From Clostridia bacterium (GTDB taxonomy: Bacteria; Bacillota; Clostridia; Christensenellales; Borkfalkiaceae): DNA of 33,831 bases. Numbering within the stretch: the first letter of the stretch is position 1; each line of letters starts with the position of its first letter. A program made the translations under genes and the position numbers. Below are positions 1-9,400 of this stretch, in pieces. The notes under the pieces were generated by a model, which was not told the DNA's origin, did no database searches, and saw only the letters and a list, made by a program, of their open reading frames with translations. The DNA is taken from the NCBI GenBank assembly GCA_021203865.1, contig JAJQAJ010000004.1:1-33831 (forward strand), written 5' to 3'.

Positions 1-17
1 GTACCCCGGGGGTCAAA

Positions 18-49
18 AATTTCCATCATGGTCCAAATTTCTGGAAATT
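18..49. repeat. Short inverted repeats at the left edge
   Basis: AATTTCC (18-24) is the reverse complement of GGAAATT (43-49). Inside this pair lie a CCATCATGG palindrome (23-31) and AATTTC/GAAATT arms (36-41 and 44-49). No gene is visible in bases 1-229 apart from these arms and the repeats and promoter that follow. The arms could be the tail of an upstream terminator or a protein-binding site, but the upstream sequence is missing. Confidence 0.3.
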
Positions 50-90
50 AAGGTAAATCCATATATCCTGAGGCCGAGACTCGTCACGGA

Positions 91-186
91 TTTCTCTATA
101 ATTGCAAATTTATGAAAAAATCTTTCTCTATAATTGTAATTTCCGGTAATGAATTTTCTCTATAATTGCAAAAAAATCTTGAAATG
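91..186 (+). repeat. Three phased 32-bp direct repeats
   Basis: A 17-base core, TTTCTCTATAATTGCAA, occurs at 91-107 and 155-171, and with one change (C to T) at 123-139. The starts are exactly 32 bases apart, about three helical turns, so the cores lie on one face of the DNA. The 15-base intervals differ from each other. Each core contains TATAAT, but none has a good -35 box 17 bases upstream, so these look more like operator or binding sites than promoters. The array ends next to the promoter at 179-207. Confidence 0.75.
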
Positions 187-207
187 TTTTGTTGGCCGGT
201 ATATAAT
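179..207 (+). promoter_or_regulatory. Promoter of the DUF4143 ATPase gene
   Basis: TTGAAA (179-184), a 17-base spacer and TATAAT (202-207) form a near-consensus sigma-A promoter. Transcription should start near 213-215, just ahead of the ribosome binding site. The -35 box lies inside the third 32-bp repeat unit, so a protein bound to the repeats could affect it. Confidence 0.75.
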
Positions 208-217
208 TTCGTATGAC

Positions 218-225
218 GAGGTGAT
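218..225 (+). promoter_or_regulatory. Ribosome binding site fixing the start at 230
   Basis: GAGGTGAT lies 4 bases before the ATG at 230. The frame stays open back to an ATG at 149, but that one has no binding site and lies upstream of the promoter, so 230 is the start. Confidence 0.8.
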
Positions 226-229
226 AACC

Positions 230-1579
230 ATGGAAAGACTCATAACGGAAGACATCAAACGGTGGTATGACGAAAACGTAAATGTATGTCTGCTTATAGA
301 CGGGGCGAGACAGGTCGGAAAGACGTACATTGTTCGTGAATTTGCGAAGAAATACTGCAAGAACTTCGTGGAAATTAATTTGCTTGAAAATGAGCATGCG
401 CGCGTTCTTCTTTCCGGCGCGAAGTCGAGCGATGAGATCTTCCTCTATCTCAGGGCTCTTTTCCCCAATCGGCTGATTCCGGGGAAGACGGTCATATTTT
501 TTGACGAGGTGCAGGAGTGTCTCGAACTCGTCACGGCGGTCAAATTTCTTGTCGAGGAGGGCAGTTTCCGTTATATTTTAAGCGGGTCGCTTCTCGGTGT
601 GGAGATGTCGAATGTTGAATCGGTTCCCGTGGGATACATGCAGATGCTGCGGATGTACCCAATGAACTTCATGGAGTTCTGTATGGCCGTCGGATGTGAG
701 CAGACTGTTTTCGACTATCTCAGAGACTGTTTTGTATCCGTTAAACCCGTGAACGAGGCAATTCATGATCGGTTCATGAAACAGCTCAGGATTTACCTCA
801 TTGTCGGCGGCATGCCGGCCGCGGTTGAAAGGTATGTTCAGACGAAGGATATCGCAAAACTTCGGGATGTTCACGAATACATATGCAACACATACAGGGC
901 GGACATATCGAAATATGACAGAGCCAACAGGCCGATGATAAAAAACATATTCGACCTCATCCCGAGCGAACTCAATTGTCAGAACAAGAGATTCAACTAC
1001 ACCAGCGTCGAGTCGGGAAGGAAGTCAAAGTATGTCGAGAACGCTTTTGTATGGCTCACCGATGCCGGTGTCGCGATTCCGGTGTATTGCGCGAACGAAC
1101 CGCGGTACCCGCTTATCATGAGCAAGTCGCGAAACCTTATGAAACTTTTTTTATGCGATGTCGGCCTTTTGTCGTATATGTATTTTGACGACAACATTCA
1201 GTACGAAATACTGGCCGACGCGGGAAACATAAACTACGGTGCCATATACGAAAATTACGTTGCGCAGGAAATGAAAAGCAACGGACTTATCCCGTATTAT
1301 TTTAAGTCGAATAAGTACGGAGAGCTGGATCTTCTCATCGAGATAAACTCCGAGGTCATACCGCTTGAGGTCAAATCGGGTAAAAACTACAAAAAATACA
1401 GCGCGCTGAGCAATGTGCTGGACGTTCTGGATTACAATATACGGAGGGCATACGTATTCAACAATACGGCAAACATAGAGGCTGTTGGGAAGATAGTTCA
1501 CGTGCCCGTTTATATGACCATGTTTCTGAAGAAGGAAAGACAGCAAAGTTTGATAGTCGATATTGATGGGAGACCGTAG
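230..1579 (+). CDS. AAA ATPase with C-terminal DUF4143 (AAA_14 family)
   Basis: This 449-residue protein belongs to the widespread prokaryotic AAA_14/DUF4143 family, whose role is not established; it is probably cytoplasmic. The P-loop GARQVGKT is at residues 25-32, Walker B (TVIFFDEVQE) at 87-96, and a sensor-like stretch RYILSGS near 114-120. The C-terminal half carries the usual DUF4143 region with a restriction-endonuclease-like core, GELD followed by PLEVKSGK, roughly residues 337-358. The PD-(D/E)XK acidic residues and lysine therefore look intact. The length is typical for the family and the reading frame is undamaged. It has its own promoter and stands alone, with a gene remnant downstream. 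The phased repeats before it suggest regulation. Family members are often multi-copy and patchily distributed, which fits accessory or mobile behaviour, but nothing here shows function. Confidence 0.9.
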   Translation: MERLITEDIKRWYDENVNVCLLIDGARQVGKTYIVREFAKKYCKNFVEINLLENEHARVLLSGAKSSDEIFLYLRALFPNRLIPGKTVIFFDEVQECLELVTAVKFLVEEGSFRYILSGSLLGVEMSNVESVPVGYMQMLRMYPMNFMEFCMAVGCEQTVFDYLRDCFVSVKPVNEAIHDRFMKQLRIYLIVGGMPAAVERYVQTKDIAKLRDVHEYICNTYRADISKYDRANRPMIKNIFDLIPSELNCQNKRFNYTSVESGRKSKYVENAFVWLTDAGVAIPVYCANEPRYPLIMSKSRNLMKLFLCDVGLLSYMYFDDNIQYEILADAGNINYGAIYENYVAQEMKSNGLIPYYFKSNKYGELDLLIEINSEVIPLEVKSGKNYKKYSALSNVLDVLDYNIRRAYVFNNTANIEAVGKIVHVPVYMTMFLKKERQQSLIVDIDGRP

Positions 1580-1629
1580 TTCGGAGCGCCCATGCGATGA
1601 AAAGAACGAATTAAGGCGGAGGTGGGTGT

Positions 1630-1725
1630 ATGGCGGATGTTTCCAAGAGAGGATGTTACATTAAGTGTGTGAGTCCTGCTTGGGACTCAAACATATTTCC
1701 CATTCATGCCAGAAGTGTGATATGA
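1630..1725 (+). CDS. Possible 31-residue small ORF
   Basis: An ATG at 1630 follows GGAGGTG (1618-1624) at a good distance, and the frame runs 31 codons to TGA. The product begins MADVSKRGCYIK and matches no family I recognise. It precedes the ATPase remnant at 1755, so it could be a leader peptide, a chance ORF, or debris of the same decayed locus. The binding site is the only support. Confidence 0.2.
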   Translation: MADVSKRGCYIKCVSPAWDSNIFPIHARSVI

Positions 1726-1754
1726 ACACGTGTATAAGTCAGAAGTATGTTTTT

Positions 1755-2061
1755 ATGGCCAAAAGCAAAGACGGAGAGTTTTCTTTGGAGAACGATTTTG
1801 TGACATTGGTTTCCGATCCCTATTTTGCCGATGAATCGTTGTTTATAAAGGATTTGACAGACGACTTTCAAAGCATCGTTCAATACTTTTTAGCCGTCCG
1901 GGAAGATTCGGGGAATTGACGGCGATCTCCATGCTGCGGACCTTTTTCGAAAAGACGGACACTGCATCGCGGATAAAATCAAAGATGCCCTGAAAATGGG
2001 AAACGCCGGGATGACGGAAGGCTCTTTCGGGCTATTTTATGTCGTCGGCGAGCCACCATGA
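1755..2061 (+). pseudogene. Remnant of a PF09820/PF08011 AAA-ATPase gene
   Basis: From the ATG at 1755 the translation (MAKSKDGEFSLENDFV...) aligns with the N-terminus of the intact gene at 22848 (MAVSKNGKKFSTDSEFV...). Near 1895 the match moves to another frame: RPGRFGELTAISMLRTFFEK corresponds to the P-loop region RRFGKSLNLSMIQTFFEK of the intact copy, with the GKS residues lost. After about 1972 a third frame, DKIKDALKMGNA, resembles EEIKRAFITGNA near residue 422 of the intact protein. The remnant thus has two frame changes and an internal deletion of roughly 350 codons. It cannot encode a working ATPase. The N-terminal match is clear; the C-terminal match is short and less certain. Confidence 0.75.
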
Positions 2062-2102
2062 TTTAACGGAGGAAAAACGAGCCGTTTTATGCCGGATATG
2101 TC

Positions 2103-2131
2103 TTTATTTTTAACTGCACCGCGTGTATAAT
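2103..2131 (+). promoter_or_regulatory. Probable promoter of the lipoprotein gene
   Basis: A perfect TATAAT lies at 2126-2131. The hexamer 17 bases upstream, TTTATT (2103-2108), is a poor -35 box. Transcription would start near 2138, giving a leader of about 75 bases before the ATG at 2214. Confidence 0.45.
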
Positions 2132-2141
2132 AAAAGTGTGT

Positions 2142-2190
2142 GCGCCGCGTGGCGCGCCGTGATTTGAAGCATCACCGGGCTTTGCGCCCG
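2142..2190 (+). promoter_or_regulatory. Two small hairpins in the lipoprotein 5' leader
   Basis: GCGCC (2142-2146) pairs with GGCGC (2151-2155) and CGGGC (2176-2180) pairs with GCCCG (2186-2190). Neither is followed by a T run. They may only stabilise the leader; no known riboswitch was recognised. Confidence 0.3.
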
Positions 2191-2213
2191 AAAGACAGGT
2201 TTATGAGGTATCT

Positions 2214-3365
2214 ATGAAAAAGACTGAAAGGCTCACCGCCGTGACACTCGCCGCCATTCTTGCTCTCACCGCGGCGACGGGGCTCCTTTTCGGATGCACC
2301 GGCGGTGAAAAAACCGGGGAAGACGCCGGCGAGAAAAATACCTACATTTCCGGAAAGCCGTCCGGGATAGAACTCGACATAAGCGAACTTTCTCTCGGCA
2401 TGGGGGAGATTGCCACGATAAAGGCAACGGTTCCCACGGACGGCAATTATTATACGGACGGCATAACATGGACGTCTTCGGATGAGAACATCGCGACCGT
2501 TGAAAGCGGGATAGTCACCGCGAGCGTAGAAAACTTCGGTAAGACCATGGTTACCGCCCGGGTGAACGGCACAAGTTACAGCGCGAGCTGTCTTGTCACC
2601 GTGACGAACGGTGAGACACTGACGGTCGGTGTAAAAAACGACGTCAGAAACTTTGGGTATTATGACTATGCCACCCGCGAATATTCCGGAATGGAGATAG
2701 ACCTCACGTACGCGCTCGCGACAGAGCTTTGTTATGACGGCGTGGAGCTCGTGCCCGTCGACCCGGACGAAAGGGAGACAGACCTTATTTCGGGTGATGT
2801 GGACATAATAGTCGCGACTTACACGGTGACCGAGGAGAGAGAGGAGAAGGTCAACTTTTCTTCCCCGTATTACACCGACTCCGTGCAGATACTCCTTGGC
2901 GAACAGTATTCGAGTCTCGGATTAAGTTCGCTTTCGGAGCTGTCGCGATACCTTGAAGGAAAAAAATATTTCACGGTCGGCACTGTGGAAAATTCCACCG
3001 CGTACGATGCTTTCGTGGAGTATTGCGAGGGTAAGGGGATAGAGAAATACAGCCCGTTTCTGGGTGGTGAAATTTTCATAAACCGAACATACGCCGACTA
3101 TGAATCTTTGTGGGAGGCTTTGCAGGCGGGCGAGATTGACGCGTTCGTGGCCGACCATTCCATTTTGCAAAGCTACTCTTCCGGAAGTTACGGATATAAA
3201 TTCCTGGACGACGAGTTTTCCGACCAGGATTATGCCGTGGGGACCGCAAAGGATGAAGATACCGGAGGGCTAACAAAGCTTGGTGAGAAGGTGAACGACA
3301 CCGTCGACAGATTCCTTTCGGACGGCACGATTGATGCGCTTTTGGAAAAATACGGCCTCGCGTGA
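2214..3365 (+). CDS. Lipoprotein: Big_2 Ig-like domain fused to a family 3 solute-binding domain
   Basis: This 383-residue exported lipoprotein has a signal sequence of about 27 residues ending in LLFGC, with Cys28 as the lipid-anchored residue. A short acidic linker leads to a bacterial Ig-like Big_2 domain (about 51-130; ITWTSSDENIATV is typical). An SBP_bac_3 domain follows (about 135-383), with the family landmark YSGMEIDL near 157-164. Such domains bind amino acids or similar small polar solutes for ABC transporters, and related domains act as sensors. No permease or ATPase gene adjoins it, so its partner is unknown. The Ig domain between anchor and binding lobe may be a spacer through the wall. 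GAGGT (2205-2209) supports the start. The giant surface-protein gene follows after 71 bases on the same strand and may be cotranscribed. Confidence 0.88.
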   Translation: MKKTERLTAVTLAAILALTAATGLLFGCTGGEKTGEDAGEKNTYISGKPSGIELDISELSLGMGEIATIKATVPTDGNYYTDGITWTSSDENIATVESGIVTASVENFGKTMVTARVNGTSYSASCLVTVTNGETLTVGVKNDVRNFGYYDYATREYSGMEIDLTYALATELCYDGVELVPVDPDERETDLISGDVDIIVATYTVTEEREEKVNFSSPYYTDSVQILLGEQYSSLGLSSLSELSRYLEGKKYFTVGTVENSTAYDAFVEYCEGKGIEKYSPFLGGEIFINRTYADYESLWEALQAGEIDAFVADHSILQSYSSGSYGYKFLDDEFSDQDYAVGTAKDEDTGGLTKLGEKVNDTVDRFLSDGTIDALLEKYGLA

Positions 3366-3388
3366 GGCGACAAAAACTGACTGCCCTC

Positions 3389-3405
3389 TGCCCGCGGCGC
3401 GGGCA
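3389..3405 (+). terminator. Hairpin between the lipoprotein and giant genes
   Basis: TGCCCGC (3389-3395) pairs perfectly with GCGGGCA (3399-3405) across a 3-base loop. The sequence after it (TTATGAAC) has no real T run, so it may only attenuate transcription or protect the upstream mRNA end, letting some transcription reach the giant gene. Confidence 0.35.
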
Positions 3406-3436
3406 TTATGAACATAAAGACAAATCTTAATAGCTT

Positions 3437-6400
3437 ATGAAAAGTCTGACAAGAAAAATTACCATGATATTGACCTCGGCCGTTCTGATATCCGCTGTGA
3501 CGGCGGGAACGGTTCTTGCCCTCGTGAACGGCAATGAAAAAATCACTCTCGCGGCTTCCGGCGTGGGATTTGACGTCGGAGACGCGTATTTCACGTCTTT
3601 TGACGAGGCTTGGGCGGCCGGCGTGTCGAATTCGGAAGGTGGGGACGCCATAGTCCTCAACGAGCCCGTCACTCTGACAGAACCTCTCGAACTTAAAGAA
3701 GGTGAGTACGCCACGATAGACCTCAACGGCTACACCATAGACATATCTGCGGCAGGCACATTAGCTGACGTTTCCGGCACGCTGACCCTGACGGACAGCA
3801 GTGCGACGGAGGGGATATACACGGGGAGTCTTTCGGAAGGCGTCCACTCCTATCAGTACGGATACACGACCGTGTATCTCGCGAGCGCGGAGGGCTTAGA
3901 CGATAACGTCAAATATTATTACACGTCGGGCGCGGTGACGGGCGGCAGCTCATCGGATTCCGGGGATTGCGGCGCGGTGCACGTGGAAGATGGCGGCGTG
4001 TTCAGCATGTGGGGCGGCTCGATTGTCGGCAACAAATTTTACAACTCGGTCGTGTATGTCGAATGCGGCGGCGAGTTCAGCATGTCAGGCGGCTCGGTTT
4101 CCGGCAACACGGTGACAAATTTCGGCGCGGCCTATATCGAAGGCGAAGGCAGTTTCACGGGCGGCGTAATGGCGCACAATGCGAACTCCGGAATGGGCGG
4201 AGCCATATACGCGGCGTCTTCATCCGTTGTTACGATAGACGGCGCGGTCATATCGACAAACACCGCGAAGGGCGGCGGCGGAATATATTCCGATGAGGCG
4301 ACAGTTTACATAAAAGAAGGCGAGGTATGTTTCAACTCCACGACAAGCACCGCCACTGCGGGCTCCGGCGGCGGGATGTACCAGCAGTACGGAGTGACGT
4401 ACATTTACGGCGGATCGATACATGACAACACGACGGCCTCCACGGGGCACGGTGGGGGCGCGATTTACTGCCTGGGCTCGTCTTCAAAAAGCGCCGCGGT
4501 TTACATGTACGGCGGCGACATCTATTCCAACACCGTTCCCGAAAACGGCGGCGGTTTAATGCTCTACCGCGCGGATTTCATCATGTACGACGGTTCAATC
4601 CGAGGCAACACCGCGAACTTCGGCGGCGCGGTGTACACGGCGAACGCCACGCCGTATGCCACGTTCACTATGTACGGCGGCACGGTTTCGAATAACACGG
4701 CTCGCTGCACGGGCGGCGCGTCATACTGCTATGGTCCCACGACGATGTACGGCGGCACGGTCTCGAATAACACCGCGGGCGATGAAGGCGCCGGCGCGTT
4801 CCATGTGAGAAAACAGCCTTTCGCGATGCACGGCGGGGAAATTATCGGTAACAGCACAGCGGGGACCTCCTCGTCCATGGGCGGCGGAGCCATCTGCTCG
4901 CCCGACAGTTCGGCCAGCATAGTCATAGACGGAGGCCTCATTGACGGAAACTATTCTGCCGGCTATGGTGGGGCGCTCTGTCTCTATGGCGGCACGGCGC
5001 ATCTTTCCGACGTCACCATAACGAACAACACGGCGGCGAAATACGGCGGCGGGATTTATGACAAGGGCACCCTGTATGTGTCGGGGGGAGTGTATGTGAG
5101 GGACAATTACGTCGGTTCGACGAGAAGCAATCTTTTCCTGGATTCGTCCGTTCGTTTTTCGTTCAGCGGCGCGCTCACGGAAGGCGCGTATCTCGGAATT
5201 TATCTCTATTCAGCATCCCAGACGCTCATATCGGCGAGTGAAAGCGGCACGTCGTATTATGTGGGATCGCTAAGATACTGCCACAGCGACAAACTCTATG
5301 AAAGTCAGTACATAGGCTACGGGGACGGCTGTCTGGAACTGAAATCTCTCGGAAGCTATGTCGCGCGCGTGGACATGCCCTCGTCGGACACGTCATCATT
5401 CTACACGTCGCTTTCGTCCGCTCTGGACGCGGCGATGACCACCTCGGCCTCTTCCGCGGGGACGGCCGTCCTTTTAACCTCGCAGACTTTGTCGTCATAC
5501 ACAATATCGGACGGCGGCTGGTACGTCGTTCCCGCGTCTTACTATCTGACTTTTGATCTGAACGGCTATAACCTCGTGCTTTCATCATCTGTCCCGAGGG
5601 CGTTCTATGTTCAGGGCCACCTCACCATCACGGACTCGTGGGAGGAGTATTATCTTCTCGGCTCGTCCGGCACGGTGGGAGTGAGCGCGTATAGCTCCGA
5701 GGGAAGCTATTCGACGGTGTACAGGATGTCCGATCCCGACACGAAGGAGGTGTCGTATTTTAGGTACACGTCTGGCGCGATAACCGGGGCAAGTTCCGGG
5801 AACGCGAGCAGTTCATATTACGGTGCCGTGGCGGCAGGCTCCGGCGGCGTCATAGAGATGTACGGCGGTTCGATAGTTTCAAACTCCGCGTACCAGGGCT
5901 CGGGCATATACCTCAGCGGCGCTACCCTCAACATGTACGGCGGATCCCTTTCCGGAAATGCCAACGTCGCTCTCTACGCGGAAAGCAGTTCTACCGTCAA
6001 TTTTTACGGCGGAATAATAGTCAAATCGACAAACAGCAGCGATTACGCCAGCGCGATGTACATGAGATCTTCAAACTTATACATCGGCTCGTCCGGCGGC
6101 GCGGGAAACCCCATCGTCATATCCGACAACGAGGGGTATTTCGGCAACATTTACGCAAGAACGCAATCCACGGTCACCATAGATGGCGGCAACTTTGAGT
6201 TCAACTCATCGGCCGACGGCGCCGTACTCTATCTGGACAGCGGCACCACGGGGAAAATCAGCGGCGGATATTTCGCTTTCAACACGGCGTCCGAGTCAGG
6301 AGGCGCCGTCTACGTCAACTCCGCGACTTTGACCATGTCCGGCGGCGAGGCGTACGGAAATACGGCGGAAGGCGGAGACAGCACCCACAGCGGCGGAGCG

Positions 6401-9400
6401 GTCTATGTCTACGGCGGGACATTCATCATGACTGGCGGCGTCCTTTCGGGAAACACGGCGTCGGGAAATTTGGGGTGCGGCGGCGCGGTGAACGTCTGCG
6501 GCGGTACGTTTGACATGAAGGGCGGCAGGATATACGGCAACGCGGCCTCGTCCGGCGGCGGAGTTTATCTTTATGATTCGGCTTTCTTCACTATGACGGG
6601 CGGCGAGATATCAGGCAACACGGCGTCTTCCACGAATGGGGAGCAAGGCGGCGGAGCGGTGTATGTGCCCAAAGACGCGACATTCGTTCTCAGTGGAGAC
6701 GGGCGGATTTATGAAAATTCATCGAGGTACGGTTCCGCGGTCATTGTGAATTCCGCGACGTTTGTGATGGAGGGGGGTTATATTTTCGCGAACACCGGAT
6801 ACGCCAGCGCGGTGTACGTCATTTACTCCTCATCAGTGACGATGTCCGGCGGGGTAATATATGGAAACGAGAGCTCCGGGTCGTACCCCGGTGGCGTGAT
6901 AGTCGGAACATACTCGTCTTTTGAGATGACGGGCGGCGAAATTCGCGATAATTCGGGGTATTACGGCGGCGTGCGGGTGACCGGCAATGCCTCGTTCGAG
7001 ATGAGCGGCGGTGAAATTTCCGGAAACAGCGCGAGGTACACGGGTGGCGGCGTTTTTGTCGACTCGGGGGCGTCTTTTACCATGACGGGCGGCCTGATTT
7101 CGGGCAACGGCTCGGTGAGCTCCGGCGGCGGAATATACTCAAAAGGTGAGCTTTCCATATCCGGCGGAGAAATTTCCGGCAACAGTTCGGGAATCCGCGG
7201 CGGCGGCGTCTACGCGGGCGCTGATGTCGCGATGTCCGGTGAGGTTGTTATCCGTGGTAACACGTCCGAGGGCTCCGACGGCGACGACAACCTCTATCTT
7301 TCGGCGGCGAACATCTATGTCGTCCTTGAAGGTTATATAAGCGGAAACTCATACATCGGCGTGTCGCTTCACGCAGACACAAAAACCCAGATTTCGACGG
7401 CGGAAACCGGCACGGACTTTTATCTCACCTCGTGCTATTATTTTCATCTGGACGATACGGAGCTTGCGAAAAACAACTTCATAAAATACAAAAACGGCAG
7501 CTACATCGAGGTCGTGCCCTTCTCCGATTATCCCGTCAAAGTCGAGCACGCGGACGGCGGAACGGAGTCCTTTGATTCGATGGCGGAGGCTTTGGACGCC
7601 GCGGAAGACGGCTCTGTCGTCACGCTCTACCGGGATTTTTACTGGGACGATTATGACTTCGGGACGTATTCATGGTATGAAATAGAGGCGGGGCGCGAAA
7701 TAACGATAGACCTTAACGGCAACAACATAGTGCTTTCATCGTCGTCTCCGAGGGCGTTCCGCGTCTACGGCACTTTGAACCTCGTCGACACCTCGGGATA
7801 TTACGAGGAGTACTCGGGAAGTGAGAACCCCGGCGTGTACCAGAACGCTGACGGCACTTTCACGACGGTTTTTAAAGTGACGGACGAAGAGACGTATGAG
7901 ACTGAAACTTATTCATATGCCGAGCCCGTGACCTATTCATACACGTCGGGCGCCATATACGGCGGCTCGAACACTACGGACAGTTCGCAGTACTACGGCG
8001 CGGTGTGCGTCGCGGAAGGCGGCACCTTCAACATGTACGGCGGGACGATAGCCCAGAACACCCACGCCAGGGCGGGCGGCGTCTACGTCGCGGGCTCGGC
8101 GTCCGAAAGAGCGGCATTCAATATGTACGGCGGCTCGGTGTCCGGCAACAAGGCAAGCTCCTTTGGCGCCGGCATCATCGTCAGATACGCGGACACGTAC
8201 CTTTACGGCGGTATTATATCTAGCAACTCCCTGAACGGTTCGGGAAAGCTTTACGGCGGAGGTGTGTACGTCGAGGCCTACGGATACCTTTACACGTGTG
8301 AAGACTCCGATTATGCGGACTGGCTTTCAATATCCCACAACTCGTGCTACACAGGCGGCGGCATCTATTTTGAAGAGACTGACTCTTCCGGCGAAATAGC
8401 GGGCGGACACATAGAGTTCAACCACGCGACACTTGACGCCGGCGGATTCTATGTACAAAACGACGCCTATGTCACCATGTCCGGCGGTTTTATCGGCGGC
8501 AACTGGGCTGATTCCGCGACCGGCGGTGTGTACGTTAGGTCCGACTTCACTATGACGGGCGGTACGATTTACGACAACACCATCTACAACAATAAATTCG
8601 GCGGGGGCGGGTTCCTCGTTCACAACGGCGCGACGTTTTACATGTACGGCGGAAAGATAATATCCAACACGGCCGAGGGCTACGGCGGGGGCGTCGTGGT
8701 ATACAACAACGCGACATTCTACATGTACGGCGGAGAAATTTCAGCAAACTACGCGACCGGCAATGGCGGCGGCGTGTATGTGCGCAGCGGGGCGGCGTAC
8801 ATAGAGGGAGGACAAATAGAAAACAATTACGCGGCTTCCTTAGGCGGCGGGATTTACATAAACAGCGGCTCCGTCTACATGTATGACGGATATGTGGCGT
8901 ACAACGAGGCGAAAAGCAACGGCGCCGGCGTGTATGTCGCGTCGGGGACGTCTTTCACCTTCACCGACGGATACATATACGGCAATAAAAACACGGGCTC
9001 AACCGAAGGCGGCGGAATATATTCGTACGGCACAGTGGTAATGACGGGCGGCGCCGTGTCCTATAACGAGACTGGGAGAAACGGCGGTGGTGTCTATTCG
9101 CGAGGCGACTTCACTATGACGGGCGGTGAGATATCCTATAACACCGCCAACGGCACCAGCTTCGGCGGAGGCGGACTCGTCATAAATTACTACTCGACAT
9201 TCACGATGACGGGAGGAGAGATAATCTTCAACGAATCCGCGTCGTACGCGGGCGGCGTGTATCTCGGACGGGCCTCGACATTCACGATGACGGGCGGAGA
9301 GATACGTGAAAACACCGCGGTGAAGGGCGGCGGAGGCGTTTTCAGCGAGGATAAGTGGCTCAATAGCGGTGATGGGTCTTTGAGCTACATCGTGCTTTCC

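Noticed and set aside
91..186. CRISPR-like direct repeats
   Set aside because: The core is only 17 bases with 15-base intervals, there are three copies, and no cas gene is present.
149..229. Longer start (ATG 149) for the DUF4143 gene
   Set aside because: It lies inside the repeats and upstream of the promoter and has no ribosome binding site; 230 has GAGGTGAT.
2074..2088. AAAACG/CGTTTT hairpin as a terminator
   Set aside because: The stem is short and AT-rich and there is no intact gene directly upstream, so it may be chance.
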